DNA from: G963669295 sp963669295
Lineage (GTDB): Bacteria > Bacteroidota > Bacteroidia > Flavobacteriales_D > CALLUQ01
Length of the DNA: 64,000 bases
Assembly: GCA_963669295.1 (NCBI GenBank)
Contig: OY769938.1
Coordinates: forward strand, 3,658,001-3,722,000
Direction of reading: 5' to 3'
This document shows, one piece after another, positions 34,301-41,943 of the stretch. How positions within the stretch are numbered: position 1 is the stretch's first letter; each line of letters begins with the position of its first letter. The position numbers were made by a program, and so were the translations under genes. The notes under the pieces are model-generated. The model had not been told where the DNA came from. It worked only from the letters and a program-made list of their open reading frames with translations, and searched no databases.

Positions 34301-35348
34301 TACAGATACCATTTACATAGATGTACTTTCATTACCAACGGTTACTATGAGTAGCCTCGATAGTATTTATTGCGAGAACGATGTACCAGTGCCAGTTACT
34401 GGTACACCGGCAGGGGGAGCTTTTTATAGTGTTAATGCAGCAAACTTCTTTTTAAACGCTTACGATCCTTCTATCAGTGGTATTGGCATTGATACCATAG
34501 CATACGTTTGGACCGATCAATTTGGATGTACCGGGTTTGACTTTGAAATTGTTACCGTTAATCCAGTGCCTGGACCTCCTGCGGCACAAGTCAATTACTA
34601 TTATTGTTTCGGAGATGCTATTCAGCCACTTATTGCAACTGCAACAGGCGGAGGTATCATTACCTGGTACTCCGACTCCTTGCTTACCAACCAAATAGGT
34701 ACAGGTAGCCCATTTACTCCTTCAGGAACAGTGACACCAGGCGTTCATACATTTTATGCAACAGAAGAGTTTGCTTCTGGTTGTGCAAGTGCTGCCACCA
34801 CTATTAGAGTAGTAATTTATGATGGCTCGTTTATGGATGCTGGTGACCCACAAACTATTTGTTTGGGTGATTCTGCGATCTTGAATGCTACTGCACCTCC
34901 AGGAACCGCTTTTCAGTGGAGCAATGATGGTACTATAAGCGATACTTTAATACCCAATCCTACGGTTACTCCTACAGAGAATACCATTTATTACCTGTTG
35001 ACTTCTACTCCCAATGCTGGATGTATATACATCGATTCGGTTATTGTATATGTTGAGGTAGGCAATGGGTGTGGGATGGACTTTTACAATGCCTTTAGCC
35101 CCGATGGTGATGGTGTTAACGATACCTGGGAAATAGATGGCCTTGCGCGGTTTCCAGAAAATAAAGTGATGATTTTTAATCGATGGGGCGACGAATTGAA
35201 CAGTTTTGAGAATTATAACAATGTTGATGTGGTGTGGGATGGTACCAACAGTAGCAACGAACAGTTGCCGGCAGGTACCTACTTTTATGTGATAGAGATT
35301 GAAAGTAATAACAGGCAATTTAGCGGCTGGGTACAACTATCCAGGTAA
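28395..35348 (+). CDS. Second giant SprB-like adhesin, paralog of the preceding gene
   Basis: About 2317 residues. The ATG at 28395 is chosen over an in-frame TTG at 28374 because it places a compact signal peptide (MNKLMLHTVVTVVLLLGLL) at the N-terminus. Order: beta-helix repeats to about residue 1070; six SprB repeats with one PKD domain (FQWDFGD) between the second and third (about 1190-1745); Ig-like domains; and a CHU_C domain (about 2230-2317). The CHU_C end is nearly the same as in the upstream paralog, and SprB units 4-6 correspond in order to units 10-12 there (compare NWWPNGNFIGVC with SWWPNGNFVGVC). A tandem duplication with repeat loss or gain is the simplest history. PorP/SprF begins 11 bases after the stop. 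Confidence 0.9.
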   Translation: MNKLMLHTVVTVVLLLGLLSQANAGVIVVDDLGDPTPATGGTILRDAIGIANPGDTIFISASGTITLAGGSGALYIDKDLTIIGPEPAHLTIDGSNVTRMVEVDNAGGTLLFFYGMRFANMSSGNECFWIRGGDTYFENCVFTALNNIRTVILKDAGFLELFNCTFTQNFGLITDGGALYNTADNFAAVNTTFATNTLSAGHGGAIYHRDGLGQMVHCTVIDNHVLGSGQQGGGINVFGGLGAVLEVQNTVIAENSAAGPGNDYLGNVTSIGYNLIQDPATSAGWIATDLQGPGLQHYLANTPLEDGFGMMYFPITSPNSILIDQVGNIFAGLDVDTRRAPRNMDGNSTYGAVPDIGAVEYTYYLVDNLQGGAGITNSLAYHLTNINAGVSAPPYFVAFDVPGGPPFTINLFPQMTMTNEVHIDGYSQPGSKIAGPPIPGTSTARTPARPEIELNGAGVGGNGFAFTAGSDGSVVDGLTMNRFASAISILADDIHVWGCHLGTDVIAQSPLPNSVGINIGQSSGADLGFDAVIGGGDEELLRNVISGNTNRQVQFSLASGANNEVIGNIIGTDGYGEAAVDNSNNTVIGIYLVGSDTTLIEDNLISDNLHGIYFNFNGPYEAKIIGNYIGTNVWGTSALPNRGHGIGVYSDAKNIVIGGDHPLEANVISGNGSNGINCAISSDVIIVGNFIGTSHDGMNRIDNFTGISLSSGATNINIGGPNPGESNIISGNSNYGVEVNGNTTTGNLIEANFIGTSVNGNASIANNAGGIRLYNQTQVNAIIDNLISGNNAGAGVLIEDANTSFNTVEGNRIGTNVAGNAALANDEGVIIQNAASQNKIGGSIALNEGNQISGNTSVGVLIADANTADNLVQGNNIGLNNLGTAALANGEGVRLTTSCIDNTIGGTADTLGNTISGNNGNGVLVSNAGGGNKIQGNKIGVNPAGLFARPNGQDGIYVAGTTSLIIGGGPTTINVISGNLDEGIELAGADNNTINNNIIGLGSDSITAIGNTSDGILITSNLNVIGSAIPGNGNIIGANGGSGISIGSGNGNEIRINEIFSNGGLGIDLDADGAPSSSPTTNNGRQYPILVPPSNCGATTKVTYSMQVVNGRAYSVEFFEVPNGNQDPTGYGEGDKYLTVNNVVGSINGFESFSFDLGMLITPGNYITATVTDLTTNSTSEFSAWQEVQPQLVVSTNEFQAVSCNGGNNGIAEATYTEGTTPMTYLWNDGAAQTTQQATGLTAGTYNVLVTDANGCAINAGPVTISQPPAFSVSTTSLDEQCNGACDGSLTASATGGTTPYTYQWDNGLPVGANHLNLCPGTYNLVVTDANSCTAAGVETINPAPILTSSFSVNDTTQCFTGNNFVFTSTGLYSGGATFQWDFGDLSGSTSENPVHNYALVGNYQVRFIVTDGLCADTSYLNVEVFDEPQINLNPNGLSCNGTNDGWISSNVTGGTTPYSYNWLNSLLNPIGQVTDTAFGLVSGTYYLQVTDANGCSITSVAVMVNEPSAVGGVVNSTDPTCNGVCDGTITITASGGVAPYQYTKDGGGNWWPNGNFIGVCDGNYDIIIEDANGCQWTTPTLTINEPSAVTYTALINDENCSMGDGSITLLAGGGAGGPYQFSIDNGNTFQGTNSFNSLSANTFQIVIQDINGCQVTGSEVVANVPGVIIDSVATSDPSCTGFFDGSIEVFGVGGQTPYQFSIDNGGNYQAGNSFTGLNAGAYQVVIMDANNCISGAVPITLTDPAPEDATFTYPGTVFCDADNNPAATITGDPGGAFSESGGTNLAINATTGEIDLTSTPVGGPYIVQYVTAGPCPDTSYWNITIVATPNPSITQVGDFCENDPDTALVATPQGGLWSGDGIIDAVNGVFSPSAAGIGFHTIKYDVTIAGCTGVDSITIVVHGIPDATILSDTINCLDFIQDTLQAQTPGGIWGGNGITDTQLGIFQPFVTGTYEVTYTLTNGPGCSDTDTIYIDVLSLPTVTMSSLDSIYCENDVPVPVTGTPAGGAFYSVNAANFFLNAYDPSISGIGIDTIAYVWTDQFGCTGFDFEIVTVNPVPGPPAAQVNYYYCFGDAIQPLIATATGGGIITWYSDSLLTNQIGTGSPFTPSGTVTPGVHTFYATEEFASGCASAATTIRVVIYDGSFMDAGDPQTICLGDSAILNATAPPGTAFQWSNDGTISDTLIPNPTVTPTENTIYYLLTSTPNAGCIYIDSVIVYVEVGNGCGMDFYNAFSPDGDGVNDTWEIDGLARFPENKVMIFNRWGDELNSFENYNNVDVVWDGTNSSNEQLPAGTYFYVIEIESNNRQFSGWVQLSR

Positions 35349-35359
35349 CAAATGATATT

Positions 35360-36277
35360 ATGAAAAAGTACTTCATCTTCCTGGCCATTTTAATAGGTAG
35401 TAGCGATGTAATTGCTCAACAAGATGCCATGTACAGCCAGTACATGTTTAATCCTTTTGTAATTAATCCTGGATATGCGGGAAGTAGAGAGTCGATTAGT
35501 GCTGTGTTACTCTATCGCGATCAATGGTTGGGGTTAAATGGAGCACCAACTACACAAACATTTAGTATTCATGCTCCATTTAGTGCTAAGAAAATGGCAG
35601 TGGGGTTAAGTGTGATAAATGATAAAATCGGTCCAACCAATAGTACTGCGGCTTTTGGCACCTACGCTTATCATTTAAGACTTGGTCCTGGAAAATTGGC
35701 ATTCGGTTTGAGGGGAGGGTTATACAGTACACGATTAGATAGAGATCAATTGGAATATAAAGACCCTACTGATAAATTCAATGCCATGGGTACAGTAACA
35801 TCGAGTGTGCCCAGTTTTGATTTTGGAATGTATTATTACACGAAGAAATTTTATACAGGCTTGTCTGCTACCCATTTAAGTCAGGAAAAAATTGGGTTTA
35901 ATGACTACCCTGAAGAGGCGGAATTGTTTTTACGACGTCATTATATGTTGGCAGTTGGTGGAGCTATTGAATTAAGCGAGAATGTGGTATTTAAACCTTC
36001 TATGTTGTTGCGAAGTGTGGAAGCTGCTCCAGCAAGTGTAGATATCAATGCCAGCTTTCTTTTTAGAAAAGTATTTTGGCTGGGAGTGTCTGCGCGTTCG
36101 TCTAATGGCATGGTATTAATGACCGAATACAATATTACAGACTACTTGCGTGTAGGTTATGCCTATGACATGGTGTTTAGTCCGTTGAGGAGATTTAATA
36201 GCGGATCGCATGAGTTGTTTGTAGGTTTTGATTTTAATATTTCGAAAACACAGATTATTTCTCCGAGGTATTTATAA
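35360..36277 (+). CDS. PorP/SprF family type IX secretion-associated outer-membrane protein
   Basis: 305 residues with signal peptide (MKKYFIFLAILIGSSDVIAQ), then the family opening QDAMYSQYMFNPFVINPGYAGSRE (about 21-44; the QY-FNP-NPAYAG pattern) and alternating beta strands to the C-terminus (VGYAYDM, SHELFVGFDF). Known for the family: in Flavobacterium johnsoniae, SprF is needed for secretion of the SprB adhesin and is encoded just downstream of it. PorP/SprF proteins form outer-membrane barrels that hold CHU_C-type cargo at the surface. Position directly after two CHU_C adhesins matches that pairing. Eleven bases separate it from the adhesin. Confidence 0.92.
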   Translation: MKKYFIFLAILIGSSDVIAQQDAMYSQYMFNPFVINPGYAGSRESISAVLLYRDQWLGLNGAPTTQTFSIHAPFSAKKMAVGLSVINDKIGPTNSTAAFGTYAYHLRLGPGKLAFGLRGGLYSTRLDRDQLEYKDPTDKFNAMGTVTSSVPSFDFGMYYYTKKFYTGLSATHLSQEKIGFNDYPEEAELFLRRHYMLAVGGAIELSENVVFKPSMLLRSVEAAPASVDINASFLFRKVFWLGVSARSSNGMVLMTEYNITDYLRVGYAYDMVFSPLRRFNSGSHELFVGFDFNISKTQIISPRYL

Positions 36278-36299
36278 ATTTGTTAGTGCACGGAAAGAT

Positions 36300-38645
36300 T
36301 TGAAAAAGTTATTAGCTATACTACTGTTTACCTTAACCACTTTATCGCTACTTGCGGCAATGCAGCCTCAGGGCGATAAGGGAAGTAGCGAGAAGCCTGT
36401 AATAGAGGTGACATTTGAGGTAAAACCTATTGCGAACCTGAATTCAAAAAAATCAGATTTCAGCCCTATTTTGTTGAACAACCAATTGTATTTTACTTCC
36501 GACAGGGAGAAGGATTTGTTGTTGGTTGGAGAAAACAGATGGAAAAAGAAGTCGTACCTATCGGTGTATGCTACCGAGGTGAAGTCGTCGTTAAACGATA
36601 CTGTTATACTCGGTAAAATTAAGCATGTAGACCATACACAAGCTACAGACCATAGCGGTCCCATTTGCTTTGCGGCAGGGGGTAAGGAAGTGTATTTTAC
36701 CCGGGTTGATGTAAAGTCTAAAAAAGGAATTTATAAGCCCAAATTGTATTCGGCAACTGTAGACGAAAAAGGCAAGTGGAATGACATTGCGTTACTTCCA
36801 TTTGTAAAGGATGAATCGTCATACGGACATCCTACGGTATCGCCAAATGGTCAGCAGTTGGTATTTGCTTCTGATATGGGAGGACAAGGAGGAAAAGACT
36901 TATTCGTATCTTCCAAAGAGGGAGATGGCTGGAGCACTCCTGTAAACCTCGGTGCCCAGGTAAACAGCAATGGCGACGAACTCTTTCCTTGCTGGTTCAA
37001 GGAAACGTTGTATTTCTCCTCTAACGGAATGGGAGGAGAAGGCAACCTGGATTTGTTTAAGGTATCTAAAGATGAAAACGGGAATTGGGGCGAACCTGAA
37101 AACCTGGGGCCTACCATCAATTCAGAAAGCGACGACTTTGGCATTGTATTCAACAAAAACGGAGAAACGGGCTATTTCTCTTCCAACCGTTCTGAAGGCA
37201 ATGGAAGCGATGACATATACTACTTCCGAAGAATTGAAAATATTATTGTTTCTACCAAAGATTTATTAGGCCAATTCAAGTACCGTACGCTTGGGCGTGA
37301 TGCTTCAGGGATGAAAGTATTGTTGTTGAACGATGATGGTGAAGTGGTATATACTGCTTATACAGAAAAGGATGGGAAGTTTGCCTTTAAAAACTTACCA
37401 ATGGATGGTACTTATACCATCCGTTTGGAAAACAACGATGAAGACATTGAACTGACCATCTTTGACGATGAGAATTCGCCCATTGCATTTTACATGCGCA
37501 ATTCGAATGGCGACTTTGTGTATAGGAAATTAAACTACGATCATGTAAGTACCTTGTCGTTAGTGGATGAAGTAGATATTGATTTAAGTTTAAATACAGC
37601 CATGTTATCCGGGCAGTTCATTTATGAAAATCTTCCTCATGATTTTCCGGATAAGATGAAGGTGCATTTGGTGGATGACGATGGGCAAATTGCCTTCAGC
37701 ACTGCTACTGATAAGTTTGGCAACTTTAACTTCAAAGATCTACCACTAGATAAAAATTACATTTTAAAGGTAGATGATGATTCGGGTGATTTAACCTTGT
37801 TGATATACAACCGTTCCAACAACATCACGGCTGAGCTGAAACGCAATGCTAAAGGAGAGTTTGTATATCGTAAGCTTTCTAAAGACTATGCCAACAACCT
37901 CAAACTTGTTGAAGGAGATGAAGAGTTATTTCCCAATACTATGATGACAGTTTTTGGTTTGGTTCGCTATAAAGCTACAGGAAAGGAGGTAACGCAGGGC
38001 ATTACTATACAGGTATTGGATAAGGATGGTAATGTTATTCTTACTACCAAAACCGATCCTAAGGGGTATTTCCGTTTCAAGAATTTGCCGCTTGACGAAA
38101 GCTTTGTGCTGAAAGTAGATGAAAACGATCCTGGATTGGATGCAGACATGGAGATTGTTATTCTGAGTCGCGATGGAGAAAAGGTAGCAGTATTGGTGAA
38201 GAACAAAAATGGCTTCTTTGTATATAATTTATTGGATGCTGATAAATCTACCGTAGCGAAGATTGAAGAGAAGGACATTGAGTTGGTATTGAAATCGGGT
38301 AAACTGCCGAAGATATTTTATGCTTACAACTCTTCTTACCTCGATGAGGAATCGGCAGAGGTGTTAAGGCAAATTGCCGATAAGATGCAAAAAGACAGCC
38401 GCTTGAAATTAGAAGTGAACTCACACACCGATGCGCGTGCTTCCGATAAGTATAACCTTGATTTATCGAACCGCAGAACCAATGGGGTAATCAGTTATTT
38501 GTTACGAAAGGGCATTGATAGGAAACGACTTAGTGGCAATGGGTTTGGAGAAACTCAATTGGTTAATAAATGTAAGAATGGGGTGAATTGCCCTGATGAA
38601 TTGCATCGCGAAAACAGAAGAACAGAGTTTAAATTCTTCGAATAG
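36300..38645 (+). CDS. PD40-repeat/OmpA-family protein with three prealbumin-like repeats
   Basis: About 781 residues using TTG at 36300; a frame extending back to an ATG at 36228 would overlap the PorP gene by 50 bases and spoil the signal peptide. Residues about 45-335 contain PD40 (WD40-like) propeller repeats (SDREKDL, ASDMGGQGGKDLFV, SSNGMGGEGNLDLF, SSNRSEGNGSDDIYY). Three homologous carboxypeptidase-regulatory-like units follow (G-FAFKNLP, FNFKDLP, FRFKNLP). The C-terminal OmpA domain has FYAYNSSYLDEESAEVL, SHTDARASDKYN and NRRTEFKF, with the Asp and Arg used for peptidoglycan binding. It probably links the PorP/adhesin complex to the cell wall. Confidence 0.88.
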   Translation: MKKLLAILLFTLTTLSLLAAMQPQGDKGSSEKPVIEVTFEVKPIANLNSKKSDFSPILLNNQLYFTSDREKDLLLVGENRWKKKSYLSVYATEVKSSLNDTVILGKIKHVDHTQATDHSGPICFAAGGKEVYFTRVDVKSKKGIYKPKLYSATVDEKGKWNDIALLPFVKDESSYGHPTVSPNGQQLVFASDMGGQGGKDLFVSSKEGDGWSTPVNLGAQVNSNGDELFPCWFKETLYFSSNGMGGEGNLDLFKVSKDENGNWGEPENLGPTINSESDDFGIVFNKNGETGYFSSNRSEGNGSDDIYYFRRIENIIVSTKDLLGQFKYRTLGRDASGMKVLLLNDDGEVVYTAYTEKDGKFAFKNLPMDGTYTIRLENNDEDIELTIFDDENSPIAFYMRNSNGDFVYRKLNYDHVSTLSLVDEVDIDLSLNTAMLSGQFIYENLPHDFPDKMKVHLVDDDGQIAFSTATDKFGNFNFKDLPLDKNYILKVDDDSGDLTLLIYNRSNNITAELKRNAKGEFVYRKLSKDYANNLKLVEGDEELFPNTMMTVFGLVRYKATGKEVTQGITIQVLDKDGNVILTTKTDPKGYFRFKNLPLDESFVLKVDENDPGLDADMEIVILSRDGEKVAVLVKNKNGFFVYNLLDADKSTVAKIEEKDIELVLKSGKLPKIFYAYNSSYLDEESAEVLRQIADKMQKDSRLKLEVNSHTDARASDKYNLDLSNRRTNGVISYLLRKGIDRKRLSGNGFGETQLVNKCKNGVNCPDELHRENRRTEFKFFE

Positions 38646-38647
38646 TT

Positions 38648-40945
38648 TTAATTCGAATCCGGGAAAATTTCTGAAGTTAATGTTAGTGTCTTTGTTTCAG
38701 GCACACCATTGGTAATCAAGTCAAAGGTTTTTACAGTCTTTCCTTCCAGCCCGCTGCTGTTAAAGGTGGCTTCTATTTGTACGAGTTCTCCGGGCTTTAG
38801 AATGGTAATGGGCAAATCTACTTTGATGCAATTGCATGCGGGCTTTACTTCTTTAATCTCAAGGTTTTGATTGCCGGTATTTTTTAAGGTGAACACATGG
38901 CTGATGGTGTCGCCTTGTGTAAGCTTACCAAAGTCATGAATCTCCGTTATAAATGTCATCTCAGCATACGCACTGTCTTTACGTGCCTGATTCACAGAAA
39001 TGATTTCTATCTTCCGCTCCAATGCCGCGCCTTTGGCATAAATTGATTCTTTCTGCTCGTTGGGATTGTCGCTAATAAACTTGTCGGCAGTGTATTCACC
39101 AAAAGGAATTTTTACGAAGCTCAAGCTCCCTCCATTTTCAGCGGTAGCTTCCTTAGTTACGTTGCCTTTATCATCTTTTTCGACGAGGTACTTGTTGTAT
39201 ACACCGCCCTGGTATTCTTTCAAGTAGTTAATCATGCTTGAAATGCGTCGGCCGGTAAGTTTTACGTTGTAATCGGTTTTGGCCAACGGACTGGCAAACC
39301 CTTTTACAGTAACTTCAATGTTATACCCCTTGTCTAACTCTTTAAGCAATAGCTCAGTGAAGAGTTTTAAGTCCTTTACTCCTTTATCTACGTAGTCTTT
39401 AAAAAAGCCTGAGATGTCGGCTTGTGCTTTTGTCGCTTTTTCTCCACTTAATCCTGAGGCATATTCCTTTTTGTAGGTTTCCTGTAATGCGGTGTATGCA
39501 TTATAGGTAGTGATGTAGTTGAGGTTGGTAGTGCTTTTTGTAGTTCTCGGATTGGGCTCGTCGTTATGGAAATAGAGGGTTACTGGCAGATGCTCGTTCA
39601 GGTCTTTCAATGATAGATAGATGATGGAGTCTACCGGGGTTTCTTCTTCGGGGAATTGCAATACATAGATGTCGTTGCAACAGGTTTCTCCCTTTGTAGT
39701 ATACGACCCTTTTCGGTTGGAGGTTAAAAACCCTTTGTTTTGCCCTGGGTATATGGTAAAGTAAAAGTCGTTGGTGCTGGTATTTACCGGTTGCTTCATG
39801 TTTTCCGGTTCGGAGAAATTGCCTGGCTTCCCTTTGGCCATGAATACATCAAAGCCGCCCAGTCCGTTGTGCCAGGTAGAACTGAAATACAAGGCATTGC
39901 CATCGCTGTGATAAAAGGGAGTGATGTCGTTATCGGGCGTGTTTACTTTGTGTCCTGCATTTAATGCGCGGCCATATTTATTGCCGTTGGTTACTTCGCT
40001 GTACCAAATGTCGAGTTGGCCTCTACCTCCCGGGCGATCAGATGTAAAGAATAGCAGTTCTTTATCGCCTACCATGGCTGCCATGGGTTGTGTATTGTTT
40101 TCGCCCTTGCCATTTATTTCGCTCCCAAGTTTCTTTGGAGTGCCCCACGATCCGTTGTTGTATTCACTTACATAAATGCTGCATTTAAATTCGTTGTTGC
40201 ATCGGGTAAAGTAAAAGCGTTGTTTGTCGGGGCTGAATGATCCGTTGGCGGCATGAGCCATTACAGAGTTGATGGTAGTATCGAGGGTTTCCATGCCCGA
40301 CCAGCTGGTATCTGCAGCATCGGCTTTGTATATGCGAATGCGGTAATATTTATCGAGCACTTCTTTTCGGTCGTTCATGTTTTCGGCACGCATGGCCGAG
40401 TAATAAAGGGTAGAGTCGAATAAAAAGGCACTAAATTCCGAGCTGGTAGTGTTTACCCCCTTGCCAAGATTACTTACCTGAGTAGAGGTCATTACCTTAC
40501 TCATTTGCATGGCATATTTACACGATTCCTTTTCTTTTTCTGCTTTGCGGTAGTAATAAGATTTTTTATCTCTCTTGTATTTCCGACTTACAGCTTTCCA
40601 CGATTTTAGCGACGCTTTATAGTTGCCATTGTATTTTTGCATTTGCGCCAGCCAGTATTGCGTTTCAGGGTAGGTTTTACCTCGATCTTTCTTCAGTAAC
40701 TTTTCGTAGTAATACTCAGCTTTTTCATATTCGTTGTACATGCGTAAGCATTCTGCGTAGCGGTGCAATACTTCGAGGTTAAACGAGTCTACCTCCATGG
40801 CACTTTTGTAGTACAACGAAGCACCGTAGTAATCGCCTTCATCATAAGCTTCATTGCCAAACTTTAGCCAATACTTTACCTTTTGTCCGTTGGCCGTAAA
40901 AGCCAACAACAAGCATGCTATCACCAGTAGTCTCCCTTTCATCAA
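38648..40945 (-). CDS. TPR-PD40-OmpA-like protein with C-terminal DUF1573 domain
   Basis: 765 residues. Signal peptide (1-20), two or three TPR-like helices (YDEGDYYGASLYYKSAMEV, about 33-51), PD40 propeller repeats (about 165-430, including FTRCNNEF, FFTSDRPGGRGQLDIWY and YFSSTWHNGLGGFDVFM), then an OmpA-like segment (IEVTVKGFASPLAKTDYN, GRRISSMINYL). The end is a DUF1573 beta-sandwich (DFGKLTQGDTISHVFTLKN, then PACNCIKVDLP with the usual paired cysteines). It is the last gene of a three-gene run and overlaps the PorP/SprF gene by 4 bases (ATGA). Its stop lies 2 bases from the stop of the convergent OmpA gene. Probable role: periplasmic anchor or scaffold of the adhesin module. Confidence 0.87.
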   Translation of the reverse strand: MMKGRLLVIACLLLAFTANGQKVKYWLKFGNEAYDEGDYYGASLYYKSAMEVDSFNLEVLHRYAECLRMYNEYEKAEYYYEKLLKKDRGKTYPETQYWLAQMQKYNGNYKASLKSWKAVSRKYKRDKKSYYYRKAEKEKESCKYAMQMSKVMTSTQVSNLGKGVNTTSSEFSAFLFDSTLYYSAMRAENMNDRKEVLDKYYRIRIYKADAADTSWSGMETLDTTINSVMAHAANGSFSPDKQRFYFTRCNNEFKCSIYVSEYNNGSWGTPKKLGSEINGKGENNTQPMAAMVGDKELLFFTSDRPGGRGQLDIWYSEVTNGNKYGRALNAGHKVNTPDNDITPFYHSDGNALYFSSTWHNGLGGFDVFMAKGKPGNFSEPENMKQPVNTSTNDFYFTIYPGQNKGFLTSNRKGSYTTKGETCCNDIYVLQFPEEETPVDSIIYLSLKDLNEHLPVTLYFHNDEPNPRTTKSTTNLNYITTYNAYTALQETYKKEYASGLSGEKATKAQADISGFFKDYVDKGVKDLKLFTELLLKELDKGYNIEVTVKGFASPLAKTDYNVKLTGRRISSMINYLKEYQGGVYNKYLVEKDDKGNVTKEATAENGGSLSFVKIPFGEYTADKFISDNPNEQKESIYAKGAALERKIEIISVNQARKDSAYAEMTFITEIHDFGKLTQGDTISHVFTLKNTGNQNLEIKEVKPACNCIKVDLPITILKPGELVQIEATFNSSGLEGKTVKTFDLITNGVPETKTLTLTSEIFPDSN

Positions 40946-41943
40946 ATGTAGTTTGGACAGGCTTTATGTTTTACCCGTACAGGCTTATAGTTCTTTATGA
41001 TGTATATCACCGATATTTCGAACCCACCACGCCCACGACTTGCAGGGCGCAAATTGCTCAGGTTTAAATCGTAGCTAATGCCTACATTCCATTGGTCGTA
41101 GTCCATACCCATCAACAAGTAGCCGGCATCTTTCGTTCGGGCAAAGATGCCACCGTATACTGTTCGGTATTGTCCCAACCCATCGGCCATGATGTACTTG
41201 GCTGTTCCTCCCAATAAAAATTCTTTATAAGTGCCTTGCCCACGATAAAGAATGCTGGGCAATACATCTACTTTATCGGCTACAGGAAATTGCACATTGG
41301 CATGAATGTCGAATCGGGTATCGAGGGTAATGTCGTCGTTGTCGAAAAAACTTTGCTTGGGTTTGGTAAGGTTGTGTAGGGCCACACCAAAACCTACTGC
41401 TTTTCTTCTCTCAATTTGATAGAAGTAACCCACACCAATGTTAAGGTTGAGGTAGGTGCGTCCTTCGTTGGCAAATGTTTCGTTGTGTGCCAACGATGGA
41501 TCGTAATAATAGCCGTTGTATTGATTGTCGAAGCTCAGTGCATCGTAATTGATGCTGCGCTGGGTAAATCCTGTTTGAATGCCAAAGGAGAGTGATTGCA
41601 ATGAATCGCTGCTGATGGGTTGCAGGTACGAACCTGCCAGGTTTACTGCAATGGTTCTAAATTGAGAATCGCCAGTTTTATCGTGAAAGATGGATAGGCC
41701 GGCTCCAATATTGTCAGAAGGAAAGTTGCGTGCATCGGCAGAAAACGCAATGGTGTTGTAAGGTACCGTTACCGATTTCCATTGCGTACGCTGGTTGCCT
41801 ACAAAACGATAATCGCCATCAAATTGCCCTGCCAATGCGGGGTTTAGGTTAAGTGGCGACGCATTGAATTGCGAGAAGTGAATGTCTTGCCCTATTGCAA
41901 TAGAAGCAAACACTACCAGTGCTATGGAAAAAAGATGCTTCAA
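40942..41943 (-). CDS. PorP/SprF family outer-membrane protein
   Basis: 333 residues from a TTG start that overlaps the upstream adhesin stop by 4 bases (TTGA). Signal peptide MKHLFSIALVVFASIAIGQ, then DIHFSQFNASPLNLNPALAG, the family opening pattern, and about a dozen amphipathic strands (VGFGVALHNLTKP, YLLMGMDYDQWNVGISYDL). The C-terminus is ICPNYI-like with a basic KPVRVKHK stretch rather than a terminal aromatic. Known role as for SprF: outer-membrane partner for export or retention of the adjacent CHU_C adhesin. Tight overlaps on both sides imply coupled translation with the adhesin and the DUF1573 protein. Confidence 0.9.
   Translation of the reverse strand: MKHLFSIALVVFASIAIGQDIHFSQFNASPLNLNPALAGQFDGDYRFVGNQRTQWKSVTVPYNTIAFSADARNFPSDNIGAGLSIFHDKTGDSQFRTIAVNLAGSYLQPISSDSLQSLSFGIQTGFTQRSINYDALSFDNQYNGYYYDPSLAHNETFANEGRTYLNLNIGVGYFYQIERRKAVGFGVALHNLTKPKQSFFDNDDITLDTRFDIHANVQFPVADKVDVLPSILYRGQGTYKEFLLGGTAKYIMADGLGQYRTVYGGIFARTKDAGYLLMGMDYDQWNVGISYDLNLSNLRPASRGRGGFEISVIYIIKNYKPVRVKHKACPNYI

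Noticed and set aside
36228..36299. Upstream ATG start for the OmpA-like gene
   Set aside because: It would overlap the PorP gene by 50 bases and bury the signal peptide; TTG at 36300 gives a standard one.
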